Positions 10,045 to 17,923 of a stretch of DNA of 64,000 nucleotides are shown here, piece by piece. The position numbers and the translations under genes are program-made. The stretch spans positions 89,888 to 153,887 of the forward strand of contig JAIXUH010000039.1 of assembly GCA_027484145.1 (NCBI GenBank), read 5' to 3'. This DNA comes from Rhodobacter sp. Lineage in GTDB: Bacteria; Pseudomonadota; Alphaproteobacteria; Rhodobacterales; Rhodobacteraceae. The notes below the pieces were generated by a model. It made no database searches. It saw only the letters and a list, made by a program, of their open reading frames with translations, and had not been told where the DNA came from. Position 1 is the first letter of the stretch. The number at the start of each line of letters is the position of its first letter.

Positions 10045-10947
10045 TCACACAGGCGAAGGTGGAAGCGAGGTTGCCACATCGACAAAGGCGCGCAGTTGCG
10101 GGCTGTGGTTGTGCCGTTTCCAGACAAGTGCCGTGCGGCTGCGAAACGACGGATGCATGATCTGCCGCACCTCGACGTTGCGCCCTAGGAACCCGATCAG
10201 GCTTTCGGGATATATGGTAACCCCAAGGCCCGCCGCGACCAGCCCGATCAGGGCCAGCGTATTTGACGCCTCAAGCACCACGTTCAGGGCCACGCCTTCG
10301 CCATTGAACAGGTCATTCAGCCGCCAGCGATATTCATCCCATTCGCGCATGTCGCCCAAGATAACGGGCTGATCGACAAGGTCGGCAGGGGTGATCGTGG
10401 CGCGGTGCAGCAAGGCATGGTTGCGCGGCGTGACCACATAGAGGGGTTCGGTCGACAGGATCACGCTGTGATAATCGGGGTGGTCGAACGGGCCAATAAG
10501 ATAGCCTGCGTCAATCTCATCATTCGCAAGTGCCAGTTTCTGGCCCTGCGTGCGGATATAGGTCAGCGCCACATCTATATGAGGATGGCTGCGGCGAAAC
10601 CGGGCGATGGCAGTCGGCATCAGTTCGGTTGCGGCAAAGGCCATATAGGCCACGCGCAACAGCCCCGCCTTGCCCTGCGAGATTCGTCGGGCGGCGGTCA
10701 CGGCCTCGGCATAGCGCAAAAGCAGATGGGCGTTGTCGCGATAGAACGACTGCCCCGCCTGTGTCAGCACCACTTCGCGCGTTGTGCGTTCCAGCAGCGT
10801 AAAGCCCAGCAGATGTTCCAGCTTCTGGATGCGGCGGGTCAGAGCGGACTGGTCAAGGTTCAGCCGGTCGGCGGCGCGGCGGAAATTCAGCTCTTCCGCC
10901 ACGGTCAGAAAGGATTGGACCAGATCAAGGCCGGGGCTTGGGTGCAT
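10045..10947 (-). CDS. LysR-family transcriptional regulator
   Basis: Regulator of 300 aa. The N-terminal HTH runs over residues 6-65 (FLTVAEELNFRRAADRLNLDQSALTRRIQKLE), followed by a two-lobed effector domain. The start ATG at 10947 places it divergent from the isochorismatase-fold gene at 11102. A perfect inverted repeat (10961-10981) lies 14 bases upstream of the start codon, the usual place for an autoregulatory LysR site. It is also in line with the acyl-CoA dehydrogenase and CoA-transferase, 105 bases upstream of them, so it may control both directions. Effector unknown. Confidence 0.9.
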   Translation of the reverse strand: MHPSPGLDLVQSFLTVAEELNFRRAADRLNLDQSALTRRIQKLEHLLGFTLLERTTREVVLTQAGQSFYRDNAHLLLRYAEAVTAARRISQGKAGLLRVAYMAFAATELMPTAIARFRRSHPHIDVALTYIRTQGQKLALANDEIDAGYLIGPFDHPDYHSVILSTEPLYVVTPRNHALLHRATITPADLVDQPVILGDMREWDEYRWRLNDLFNGEGVALNVVLEASNTLALIGLVAAGLGVTIYPESLIGFLGRNVEVRQIMHPSFRSRTALVWKRHNHSPQLRAFVDVATSLPPSPV

Positions 10948-10960
10948 GATGCCCTTTTGG

Positions 10961-10981
10961 TTGATGCGTTTGGTGCATCAA
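10961..10981. promoter_or_regulatory. Candidate LysR operator, perfect 7-bp inverted repeat
   Basis: Arms TTGATGC and GCATCAA are exact inverted complements separated by 7 nt. The first base T and last base A of the palindrome fit the T-N11-A style of LysR recognition boxes. It lies between the divergent lysR (start 10947) and the isochorismatase-fold amidase (start 11102). Another GCATGATGC half-site sits at about 10944-10952, at the lysR start. Confidence 0.6.
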
Positions 10982-11101
10982 TGATTGCTGACATGGCAAT
11001 TCCACTGCGTCAATCCGGGTGTGATGATCCGGGAAAGGCCAGCACTTCAGCCTTGGTATCATCATTGCGGGCCTTGCCCTGCCGACAAAAGGACACTTTG
11101 A

Positions 11102-11824
11102 ATGAGCGACGTTGACGCAAAAGAACTGGATCGCCTGCTGCAGCAAGCCTTCGACACCGCCAGCAAACTATATCAGGAACGCGGCTTTCAGCGCCGGGTC
11201 GGGTTCGGCAAGCGCCCGGCGCTGGTCAGCGTCGATCTGGCCAATGCCTGGACGCGGCCAGGAAATCCGTTCACCTGTGATCAGGAAAAGATGGATAACG
11301 AGATTATCCCCGGCATGCAGAAACTGCTCAAGGCGTTTCGCGCCGCGGGGTTGCCTGTCATTCATGTGACCACGGCTTACGAGATCACAGACCGCAATGC
11401 CGAGTTCACGGATATGGGCTTGTGGCACAACAAGATTCCGGTTGATGTGGTCAACCTGAAGGACACGAACCTGTGGGCAATTGACAGCCGCATCGCACCG
11501 ATTGAAGGCGAATACACGCTGCTGAAAAAGCGCGCGTCTGCGTTTCACGGCACGGAACTGGGGGGCATCCTGCGGGCGGGTGGGGTGGATACCATTCTGG
11601 TTACGGGGGTGACGGCCTGTGCCTGTGTGCGCCAGACGGTCTGCGACGGGCTGGCCGATGGCTTCCGACCGATTGCCGTGCGCGATTGCATCGGTGACCG
11701 CGTTCCGGGCGCTGTGGCGTGGAACCTGTTCGACATCGACGCCAAGTTTGGTGATGTCCACAGCTCGGATGAATGCGTGGCATACATCAATGGCTTGGCA
11801 AAGGCCTCACTCGCGGCGGAATAA
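11102..11824 (+). CDS. Isochorismatase-fold amidohydrolase (N-carbamoylsarcosine amidase-like)
   Basis: Cysteine amidohydrolase of 240 aa. The family triad is visible as Asp45 (SVDLANAW), Lys142 (KKRASAFHGT) and Cys175 (TACACVRQ), the nucleophile. The N-terminal extension of about 30 residues before RPALVSVDL is like N-carbamoylsarcosine amidohydrolase rather than the shorter nicotinamidases. AAAGGA precedes ATG 11102. It is the first gene of a rightward run followed by hyuA and hyuB, the same functional pairing as the creatinine route through N-methylhydantoin: HyuAB opens the ring to N-carbamoylsarcosine and this enzyme releases sarcosine, ammonia and CO2. The family assignment is secure; the exact substrate is inferred from context. 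Confidence 0.87.
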   Translation: MSDVDAKELDRLLQQAFDTASKLYQERGFQRRVGFGKRPALVSVDLANAWTRPGNPFTCDQEKMDNEIIPGMQKLLKAFRAAGLPVIHVTTAYEITDRNAEFTDMGLWHNKIPVDVVNLKDTNLWAIDSRIAPIEGEYTLLKKRASAFHGTELGGILRAGGVDTILVTGVTACACVRQTVCDGLADGFRPIAVRDCIGDRVPGAVAWNLFDIDAKFGDVHSSDECVAYINGLAKASLAAE

Positions 11825-11834
11825 GCCGAACCTT

Positions 11835-11859
11835 GGGGCTGGGCCACAGGTCCGGCCCC
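11835..11859 (+). other. Intercistronic stem-loop between amidase and hyuA copy 2
   Basis: Arms GGGGCTGGGCC and GGTCCGGCCCC form an 11-pair stem with two wobble pairs and a 3-nt loop. No T-tract follows, so it is more likely an mRNA-stabilising or attenuating hairpin than a full terminator. Confidence 0.5.
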
Positions 11860-11899
11860 GGTGCTGCACATGCAACTGGCGGGCGACGGGGACAGGGTA

Positions 11900-13978
11900 A
11901 TGGCAAGAATTGGCGTCGATGTGGGCGGGACGAACACCGATCTGGTGCTGGAATGTGCAAAGGGCGTCTTTTACCACAAAGTGCCGACGACCCTGAAAAA
12001 TCAGTCCATCGGGGTGGTTGACGGCGTGCGTGGCATCTGCCGCATTGCGGGTATCGACACGGCCGAGGTTGAGACCATCGTGCACGGCACGACAACCGCC
12101 ACGAACATCACCATCGAGCATAACGGTGCCGAGTGCGGGATGCTGACGACCGAAGGCTTCCGCGACATTCTGCATATCGGGCGGCACAAACGGCCCTATA
12201 ACTTCAGCCTGCACTTCGATGTTCCGTGGCAAAGCCAGCCGTTGGTCAAGCGGCGCAACCGGATCGGCATTCCCGAACGCATTCTGCCGCCGACGGGTGC
12301 CATCGATATTCCGCTGGACGAAGATGCTGTGCGGGCCGCGTGTGCCCTGTTCCGCAAGCGCGGCATCACGTCGATTGTCATCGGCTTTATGTTCGCCTTT
12401 CTGAATGATGCCCACGAACGCCGCGCCAAAGAGATCGTGCAAGAAGAGATCCCGGGCGCCTACATCACCCTGTCGACCGAAGTGGCGAATGTGATGCGGG
12501 AATATGAACGCTTTTCGACTGCCGCCATGAATTCCTATGTGGGGCCGAAAACGGCGTTCTATCTGCGCGATCTGGAGGCGCGTCTGCGCGAGGCGGGCGT
12601 TGCCTCCAAACTGCGGATCATGCAGTCGAATGGCGGGCTTTCCACGGTCGAGGCCTGCGCGCGCCGCCCGGTTCGCATTCTGATGTCGGGCCCGGCGGGT
12701 GGTGTCATCGGCGGTGCCGCCGAAGGGGCGATGACGGGTGTCAACAGCCTGATTACCGTCGATATCGGCGGCACCTCGGCAGATATTTCGACCATTCCCA
12801 ACGGTCTGATCAAGATCATGAATCCGCGGGAAACCTATGTTGCTGGCCAGCCGGTGCTGACCCCGATGATTGATCTGGTCACAATCGGCGCGGGTGGCGG
12901 TTCGGTGGCCTATATCGATCAGGCGGGTGGCTTTCATGTGGGGCCGCGTTCTGCGGGGTCTGAACCGGGGCCTGCCTGCTATGGCCGCGGCGGAACCGAA
13001 CCAACAGTAACCGACGCCCAGATCGTGCTGGGGCGGTTGGACCCGGACATGGCCCTTGGCGGCGATCTGAAACTGGATGCTGCCCTGTCGTGGGCGGCGA
13101 TCGAGGAAAAGATTGCCCGCCCACTTGGACTGACGGTGATCGAGGCGGCGCTTGGGATCATTCGCATCATCAACAACAACATGGTGCTTGCCATCCGCTC
13201 GAACTCTGTCGCGCGCGGCATCGATCCGCGCGATTTCTCGATCATGCCATTCGGGGGGGCGGGTCCGCTGCATGGCGTGGCTTTGGCCGAGGCGATGGCC
13301 GCCAAGGATGTGATTGTGCCCGTTGCGCCGGGGATCACGGCGGCGGTGGGTCTGCTAAAAACCGACCTGCGCTATGAACATACGGAATCGGTGATTGTGG
13401 AACTGACCCATGCTGATGCGGCGGGCATTGCGCGCATCAATGCGGCGGCGGCCACGCTTCAGGCGCATGTGCGGGCGGAACTGGACAGTGACGGCATCCC
13501 CCCGGCGCAGCAATCGGTGACGCTGGTGGCCGAATGTCGCTATCACGGTCAGGGGTTCGAGTTGCGCGCGCAGATGCCGGATGGCGCGGTGACAGCCGAT
13601 AACCTGCGCGGTGTGATCGACAGTTTCCACGACCAGCATCATCTGGATTACGGCTACAGCTATCGCACAGCCGAGGTTGAGTTGATCACCCTGCGCGCCA
13701 TCGGCAAGGCCAGCATTCCGCGCATCGAGATCCCGCGTGTGGGCGTAGCGGATGGCACCCCGCCCACGCGCGCCCTGATGTTCACCCGGCCCACAACCTT
13801 TGACGACGGGCGCACGCTGGATACCCCGCGTTTTGACCGCACCCGCCTGCTGTGTGGCGACCGGATCGAAGGCCCCGCCATCCTGCACCAGCACAACGCG
13901 ACCACGCTGATCCCGCCCGGCTATGTCGCCGAAACGCTGGAATACGGCAACACCCGCATCCGCGCCATTGGCGCCTGA
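11900..13978 (+). CDS. hyuA: Hydantoinase/oxoprolinase subunit A (copy 2)
   Basis: ATP-binding A subunit of an ATP-dependent cyclic amidase, 692 aa from ATG 11900 (MARIGVDVGGTNTDLVLE). The phosphate-1 motif carries Asn where copy 1 has Phe (GGTNTD against GGTFTD). HGTTTATN lies near residue 63, VDIGGTSADIS near 290 and GAGGGSVAYID near 330. The block GFRDILHIGRHKRPYNFSL near 90 is almost the same as in copy 1, so these two arose by a fairly recent duplication. It is followed 18 bases later by its B subunit. With the N-carbamoylsarcosine amidase-like gene upstream, N-methylhydantoin or a related hydantoin is the favoured substrate (inference). Confidence 0.92.
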   Translation: MARIGVDVGGTNTDLVLECAKGVFYHKVPTTLKNQSIGVVDGVRGICRIAGIDTAEVETIVHGTTTATNITIEHNGAECGMLTTEGFRDILHIGRHKRPYNFSLHFDVPWQSQPLVKRRNRIGIPERILPPTGAIDIPLDEDAVRAACALFRKRGITSIVIGFMFAFLNDAHERRAKEIVQEEIPGAYITLSTEVANVMREYERFSTAAMNSYVGPKTAFYLRDLEARLREAGVASKLRIMQSNGGLSTVEACARRPVRILMSGPAGGVIGGAAEGAMTGVNSLITVDIGGTSADISTIPNGLIKIMNPRETYVAGQPVLTPMIDLVTIGAGGGSVAYIDQAGGFHVGPRSAGSEPGPACYGRGGTEPTVTDAQIVLGRLDPDMALGGDLKLDAALSWAAIEEKIARPLGLTVIEAALGIIRIINNNMVLAIRSNSVARGIDPRDFSIMPFGGAGPLHGVALAEAMAAKDVIVPVAPGITAAVGLLKTDLRYEHTESVIVELTHADAAGIARINAAAATLQAHVRAELDSDGIPPAQQSVTLVAECRYHGQGFELRAQMPDGAVTADNLRGVIDSFHDQHHLDYGYSYRTAEVELITLRAIGKASIPRIEIPRVGVADGTPPTRALMFTRPTTFDDGRTLDTPRFDRTRLLCGDRIEGPAILHQHNATTLIPPGYVAETLEYGNTRIRAIGA

Positions 13979-13996
13979 CGTCAGGGAATACAGACC

Positions 13997-15781
13997 ATGA
14001 ACAAGGCCCATCGTGACGCCGCCATTGTTGACCCGATCACGCTGCAAGTGATCCGCGGCAGTTTTGAAACCATCGCCGAAGAGATGGGGCATGTGCTGTA
14101 CCGCATGTCGTTTTCATCGATCATCCGCGAAAGCCAGGATCTGGGGGCGGGGCTGTTCGATACGGATTTCAACACCCTGTGCGAGTCTGAATCGACGCCC
14201 ATGCACAGTGGCTCTATCCCCGGGTATCTGCGCGGCATCGCTCAGACACTGGAGGATGACGAATGGTATGAGGGTGATGTTGTCGTGCACAACCACCCCT
14301 ATTACGGCGCATCGCATACGCCGGATCTGGCCATCGTCGTGCCGGTCTATTTTCAGGGTCGCTTGGTGGGGTATGCCGGGAATACCGCGCACCATGTTGA
14401 TATCGGGGCCGCCACGCCGGGGCTGATCATCGACGTGCCGGATGTGTTTGCCGAAGGCATGCTGTTCGCCGGAACCAAGCTTTACCGCAAGGGCGAACCG
14501 AACCGCGCCATGTGGAACTACATCCGCCGCAACAGTCGCGCGGCGGGGCAGTTGGTCTCGGATATCGAGGCGCAGGTCGCCTCGGCCCGCCTTGGGGCAA
14601 GGCGGTTTGTCGAATTGCTTGAGAAATACGGCGAAGTGACGGTGTTCACCGCGTCGCGGATGCTGATGGATTATGCCGAGCGGATCACCCGTCAGCGCAT
14701 TTCAGAGATTCCGGATGGAGATTACACTGCGGAAGGCTGGCTGGATGACGACGGGCGCAACCGGGATAGGCCGCTGAAGGTCAAGGTGACCCTGCGGGTG
14801 CGCGGCGATGAGGTTGAGGTTGATCTGACGGGGTCGGCTGACCAGACGCCCACCGCCTATAACGTGCCGTTCGAAGGGTCGACCAAGGTGGCTGCCTATG
14901 CCGCCTTTCGCAAACTGTTGTTGGATGCGGCCACGACCGATACGCGCGTGCCGTCGAATGAAGGGTCGTTCCGCCCCATCAAGGTGACGGCACCCTTGGG
15001 GTCGATCTTCAACCCTAAGGCCCCGGCATCCGCCGAGGCGCGCTTTACCCAGTGCAACCGGATGATTGACCTGATCATCCGCGCACTTGCCCCCGTGATG
15101 CCGGAAAAGATCATCGCGGGGTCGTCGGCTTCGATCAGTTTTGCCGCCTATTCAGGTGTGCGGCCTTCGGGCGACTATTGGGTGTTTCTGGAGGTGAACG
15201 AGGGGGCCTATGGTGGGCGGCCACGGTCTGACGGGCCCGACAGCATTGACAACCTGATGGCCAACACCCGCAACAACCCGCTGGAAGATCTGGCGATGCA
15301 TATCCCCATGATCTGTGACCGGTATGAATTGCGCGATGATGTGCCGCCCGGGGCGGGGGCCTTTCGTGGCGGAATCGGGGTGGTCAAGTCGCAGCGGGTT
15401 CTGACCCCGGCCTTTATCACCCACGAATCCGAACGGCACACCGAGGCGCCTTGGGGCATCTTTGGCGGGCATGACGGGGCGGTGGGCCGCTGTACCATCA
15501 CCAACCGCAACCGCCCCGGTGAGGTGCGGGACATGTATTCCAAGTTCTCTGGGCTGGAGGTGGTGGCCGATGATGTCATGACCTATTACAGCCCGAATGG
15601 CGGTGGCTATGGCAACCCGCTGGACCGGCCGGCGCAAAAGGTGCTGGAAGACGTGCTTGACGGCTTTTGCACGGTGGCACAGGCCCGCACTGCCTATGGC
15701 GTGCTTGTCGACCCCGAGGCAGAGACCGTTGACATGGCCGCGACCGAGGCGTTGCGTCAGCAGATGCGTTCAGTTGGCTGA
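13997..15781 (+). CDS. hyuB: Hydantoinase/oxoprolinase subunit B (copy 2)
   Basis: B subunit, 594 aa, pairing with the A subunit at 11900. It begins MNKAHRDAAIVDPITLQVIRG, with a ten-residue lead before the family start DPITLQVI. HNHPYYGASHTPD near 95, NTAHHVDIGAATPG near 128, NVPFEGSTKVAA near 290 and NGGGYGNPLDRPAQKVLEDVLDG near the end match copy 1 (3697) closely. The segment just after 15781 has two short hairpin-forming sequences but no T-tract, so transcription may continue into the dehydratase gene. Confidence 0.92.
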   Translation: MNKAHRDAAIVDPITLQVIRGSFETIAEEMGHVLYRMSFSSIIRESQDLGAGLFDTDFNTLCESESTPMHSGSIPGYLRGIAQTLEDDEWYEGDVVVHNHPYYGASHTPDLAIVVPVYFQGRLVGYAGNTAHHVDIGAATPGLIIDVPDVFAEGMLFAGTKLYRKGEPNRAMWNYIRRNSRAAGQLVSDIEAQVASARLGARRFVELLEKYGEVTVFTASRMLMDYAERITRQRISEIPDGDYTAEGWLDDDGRNRDRPLKVKVTLRVRGDEVEVDLTGSADQTPTAYNVPFEGSTKVAAYAAFRKLLLDAATTDTRVPSNEGSFRPIKVTAPLGSIFNPKAPASAEARFTQCNRMIDLIIRALAPVMPEKIIAGSSASISFAAYSGVRPSGDYWVFLEVNEGAYGGRPRSDGPDSIDNLMANTRNNPLEDLAMHIPMICDRYELRDDVPPGAGAFRGGIGVVKSQRVLTPAFITHESERHTEAPWGIFGGHDGAVGRCTITNRNRPGEVRDMYSKFSGLEVVADDVMTYYSPNGGGYGNPLDRPAQKVLEDVLDGFCTVAQARTAYGVLVDPEAETVDMAATEALRQQMRSVG

Positions 15782-15865
15782 ACCTGCCGCGCAGGCGTCG
15801 CAATTCAGGTTGCGGGACAACACCCGGGGCGGCTAGGGATTGGCGGCAGACAGGGGTTGGCGCAG

Positions 15866-16708
15866 ATGAAAGATGAAACGGACGACAGCCCAGAGGCGTG
15901 GATCGGGCGCAGCCGTCAGCGCCTTGATGTGGTCACGCCCCGGCTGATCGAACAGTTTCGCGCCACCTTGGCCGAGACTCTGGCGCCCGCCGATGTGCCG
16001 CTTGGCCTGTTCTGGGCGCTTGGCCCCGAGGCGCTGCCCCCCGCGGACCTTGGCCGCGATGGCCACCCGCATCTGGGCCTGATCCTGCCGCGCCTGCCAT
16101 TGCCACGGCGCATGTGGGCGGGTGGCGAGGTTGAGTTTCCCGGCGCCCTGCGGATCGGCGATGCCGTGCGCCGCGACAGCCGGGTCGAGGCGATCACCTT
16201 CAAAACCGGATCGACCGGGCCATTGGGGTTCGTGTCCGTGCGGCATGATTATCTGGTGGACGGGCAACTGCAGGTCACCGAACGGCAGGATCTGGTTTAC
16301 CGTGAAGACCCGGTGCCGGGCGCGCGGCAGCCTGTGGCCCCGGCCGCCGCTGACCTTGGCCCGCCCTTGGCGGGTCTGACCCTGTTTCCGGACCCGGTCT
16401 TGCTGTTCCGGTATTCGGCCATCACCTTCAACGGGCACCGCATCCACTATGACCGCAGCTATGCGACCGAGGTTGAGGGATATGATGATCTGGTGGTGCA
16501 TGGCCCCATGCAGGCAACCCTCATGCTGAACGTGGCCGCGATGGCCATGGGGCGGTGCCCGCAACGGTTCAGCTATCGCGGCGTGTCGCCGCTGACCTGC
16601 GGCAAGAAGATCAGGGTCGAGGCGCATGAAGGTGCGGACGGCGGTTTGTCGCTGCGCGTGTCACATGACGGCGGTGCTGTCACGATGATTGGCACCGCGC
16701 ATCTGTGA
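15866..16708 (+). CDS. FAS1-like/HTD2-type (hot-dog fold) acyl-CoA dehydratase
   Basis: MaoC-superfamily hydratase of the mesaconyl-C4-CoA hydratase / HTD2 type, 280 aa. It has an N-terminal FAS1-like dehydratase half (GLFWALGPEALPP, LPRRMWAGGEVEFPG) and a C-terminal hot-dog half with the active-site segment RYSAITFNGHRIHYDRSYA near 190-208 and VVHGPMQATLML. ATG 15866 is preferred over TTG 15857 because CAGGGG lies at the right spacing. Family members hydrate or dehydrate C4-C5 branched dicarboxyl-CoA esters. Together with the CoA-transferase and acyl-CoA dehydrogenase at 7655-9939 it would give an acid-activation, dehydrogenation and hydration sequence. It converges on the AraC gene with a 6-base gap. 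Confidence 0.85.
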   Translation: MKDETDDSPEAWIGRSRQRLDVVTPRLIEQFRATLAETLAPADVPLGLFWALGPEALPPADLGRDGHPHLGLILPRLPLPRRMWAGGEVEFPGALRIGDAVRRDSRVEAITFKTGSTGPLGFVSVRHDYLVDGQLQVTERQDLVYREDPVPGARQPVAPAAADLGPPLAGLTLFPDPVLLFRYSAITFNGHRIHYDRSYATEVEGYDDLVVHGPMQATLMLNVAAMAMGRCPQRFSYRGVSPLTCGKKIRVEAHEGADGGLSLRVSHDGGAVTMIGTAHL

Positions 16709-16714
16709 CATGCG

Positions 16715-17710
16715 TCAGGAATGCAGCTGCGAAGCCCGCGACTGCTGGGCGCGATAGCTGGTTGGCGTTTGGCCAAACATCGCCTTGAACAGCCGCGAGA
16801 ACTGCGCCTGATCGGAAAAGCCAAAGCGATAGGCCACGTCAGACATCGGCCCCGGATTGGGCAACTGCAACAGGTCACGCGCCGCGATCAGGCGCTGTTC
16901 GCGGATGAACTGCGCCACGGTGCTGTTCACGTCGGCAAAAACTTCGTGCAGGTAGCGCTTTGAAATGCCGCAGGTATCGGCCACCATTCCGGGCGACAGA
17001 TCCGGGTGTGACAGGTTGCGGCGGATCACGTCTTCGGCCCGCCGCAGATGCGCCGCCCGTACCGCCGATCCGGCCCCCGGCCCGCTGTCGGAATTGCGGT
17101 CAAGGCACAAGGCCAGCAACTCGATCAGGTGCCGCCCCAGAACCGTGCCGCCTTGATCTGGCGTGATTTGTTCCACTTGCTGCGCCATCGTCGTGAAAAG
17201 GCCGCCCAGACCACTCTGCCCGTCAAACACGATCGCACAGAACCTGTCCGGGTTTCGCAGCTTTTCCGCAAGCAAGGGCTTTGCGACCTTCAGCACGCAC
17301 AGATCATTCGCCGCCGCATAAGAGAACCGATAGGGTTCATCCCCGCGTTCCAGCAGAAAGCCGCCGGGATCACAGCGAACTTCTCGGCCCAGTTGCCGGA
17401 ACTCGACCGGCGACCGCAGCGGTATGGTGATCAGATACTGTTCTTCCGTGGCCCCGGTGATGTGGCGGGGCTGGCGTTCGTACTGCACAGGTTCGGTTCG
17501 CAGACGAGACAGGCCGACCTCTCCCACATTTCGCATCTCAAGGTTGCCCTGAAACCGCGCCGCATCGCGAAAGGTCAGTTGCAGGGGAAAGTACGCCTCG
17601 GCGATGACACCATGCCAATGCTTCGCGCGGTCAGGCGCGGGAAGGCTGTCGGTGCTGTGACGCGCAACACTCACCCTGTTCTCCCTTGGCCATGCGTGCA
17701 GGCCAGACAT
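16715..17710 (-). CDS. AraC-family transcriptional regulator
   Basis: 331-aa regulator. The N-terminal region (about 30-200) is like the AraC-binding-like (PF14525-type) sensor domain, with EEQYLITIPLRSPVEFRQLGREV and FLLERGDEPYRFSY. The C-terminal double HTH (about 225-325) contains HLRRAEDVIRRNL, SPGMVADTCGISKRYLHEVF and DVAYRFGFSDQAQFSRLFKAMFG. It is transcribed away from hyuB copy 3, sharing a 213-base divergent region, so it is a good candidate activator of the 17924-28259 gene run. Confidence 0.92.
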   Translation of the reverse strand: MSGLHAWPRENRVSVARHSTDSLPAPDRAKHWHGVIAEAYFPLQLTFRDAARFQGNLEMRNVGEVGLSRLRTEPVQYERQPRHITGATEEQYLITIPLRSPVEFRQLGREVRCDPGGFLLERGDEPYRFSYAAANDLCVLKVAKPLLAEKLRNPDRFCAIVFDGQSGLGGLFTTMAQQVEQITPDQGGTVLGRHLIELLALCLDRNSDSGPGAGSAVRAAHLRRAEDVIRRNLSHPDLSPGMVADTCGISKRYLHEVFADVNSTVAQFIREQRLIAARDLLQLPNPGPMSDVAYRFGFSDQAQFSRLFKAMFGQTPTSYRAQQSRASQLHS

Positions 17711-17923
17711 CAGCTTTTGTTAACTGCGCGCCTGAGTCAACAGCGCCGAAGGGGGGTGTGGCAATCGAACGGGTCGAGTGCCAGCAAAGGTGCGTCCTGT
17801 GACAAAACCTTGTGCGCGCGGACGCAAGACGACCCTTCGCAAAGGGGCCAGTGTTGAACCAGCGGCCCCGCGTTCCGGGGTCTTGCACGAATTGCCCGCC
17901 GGGCACTGCAACAGGGAAACACA

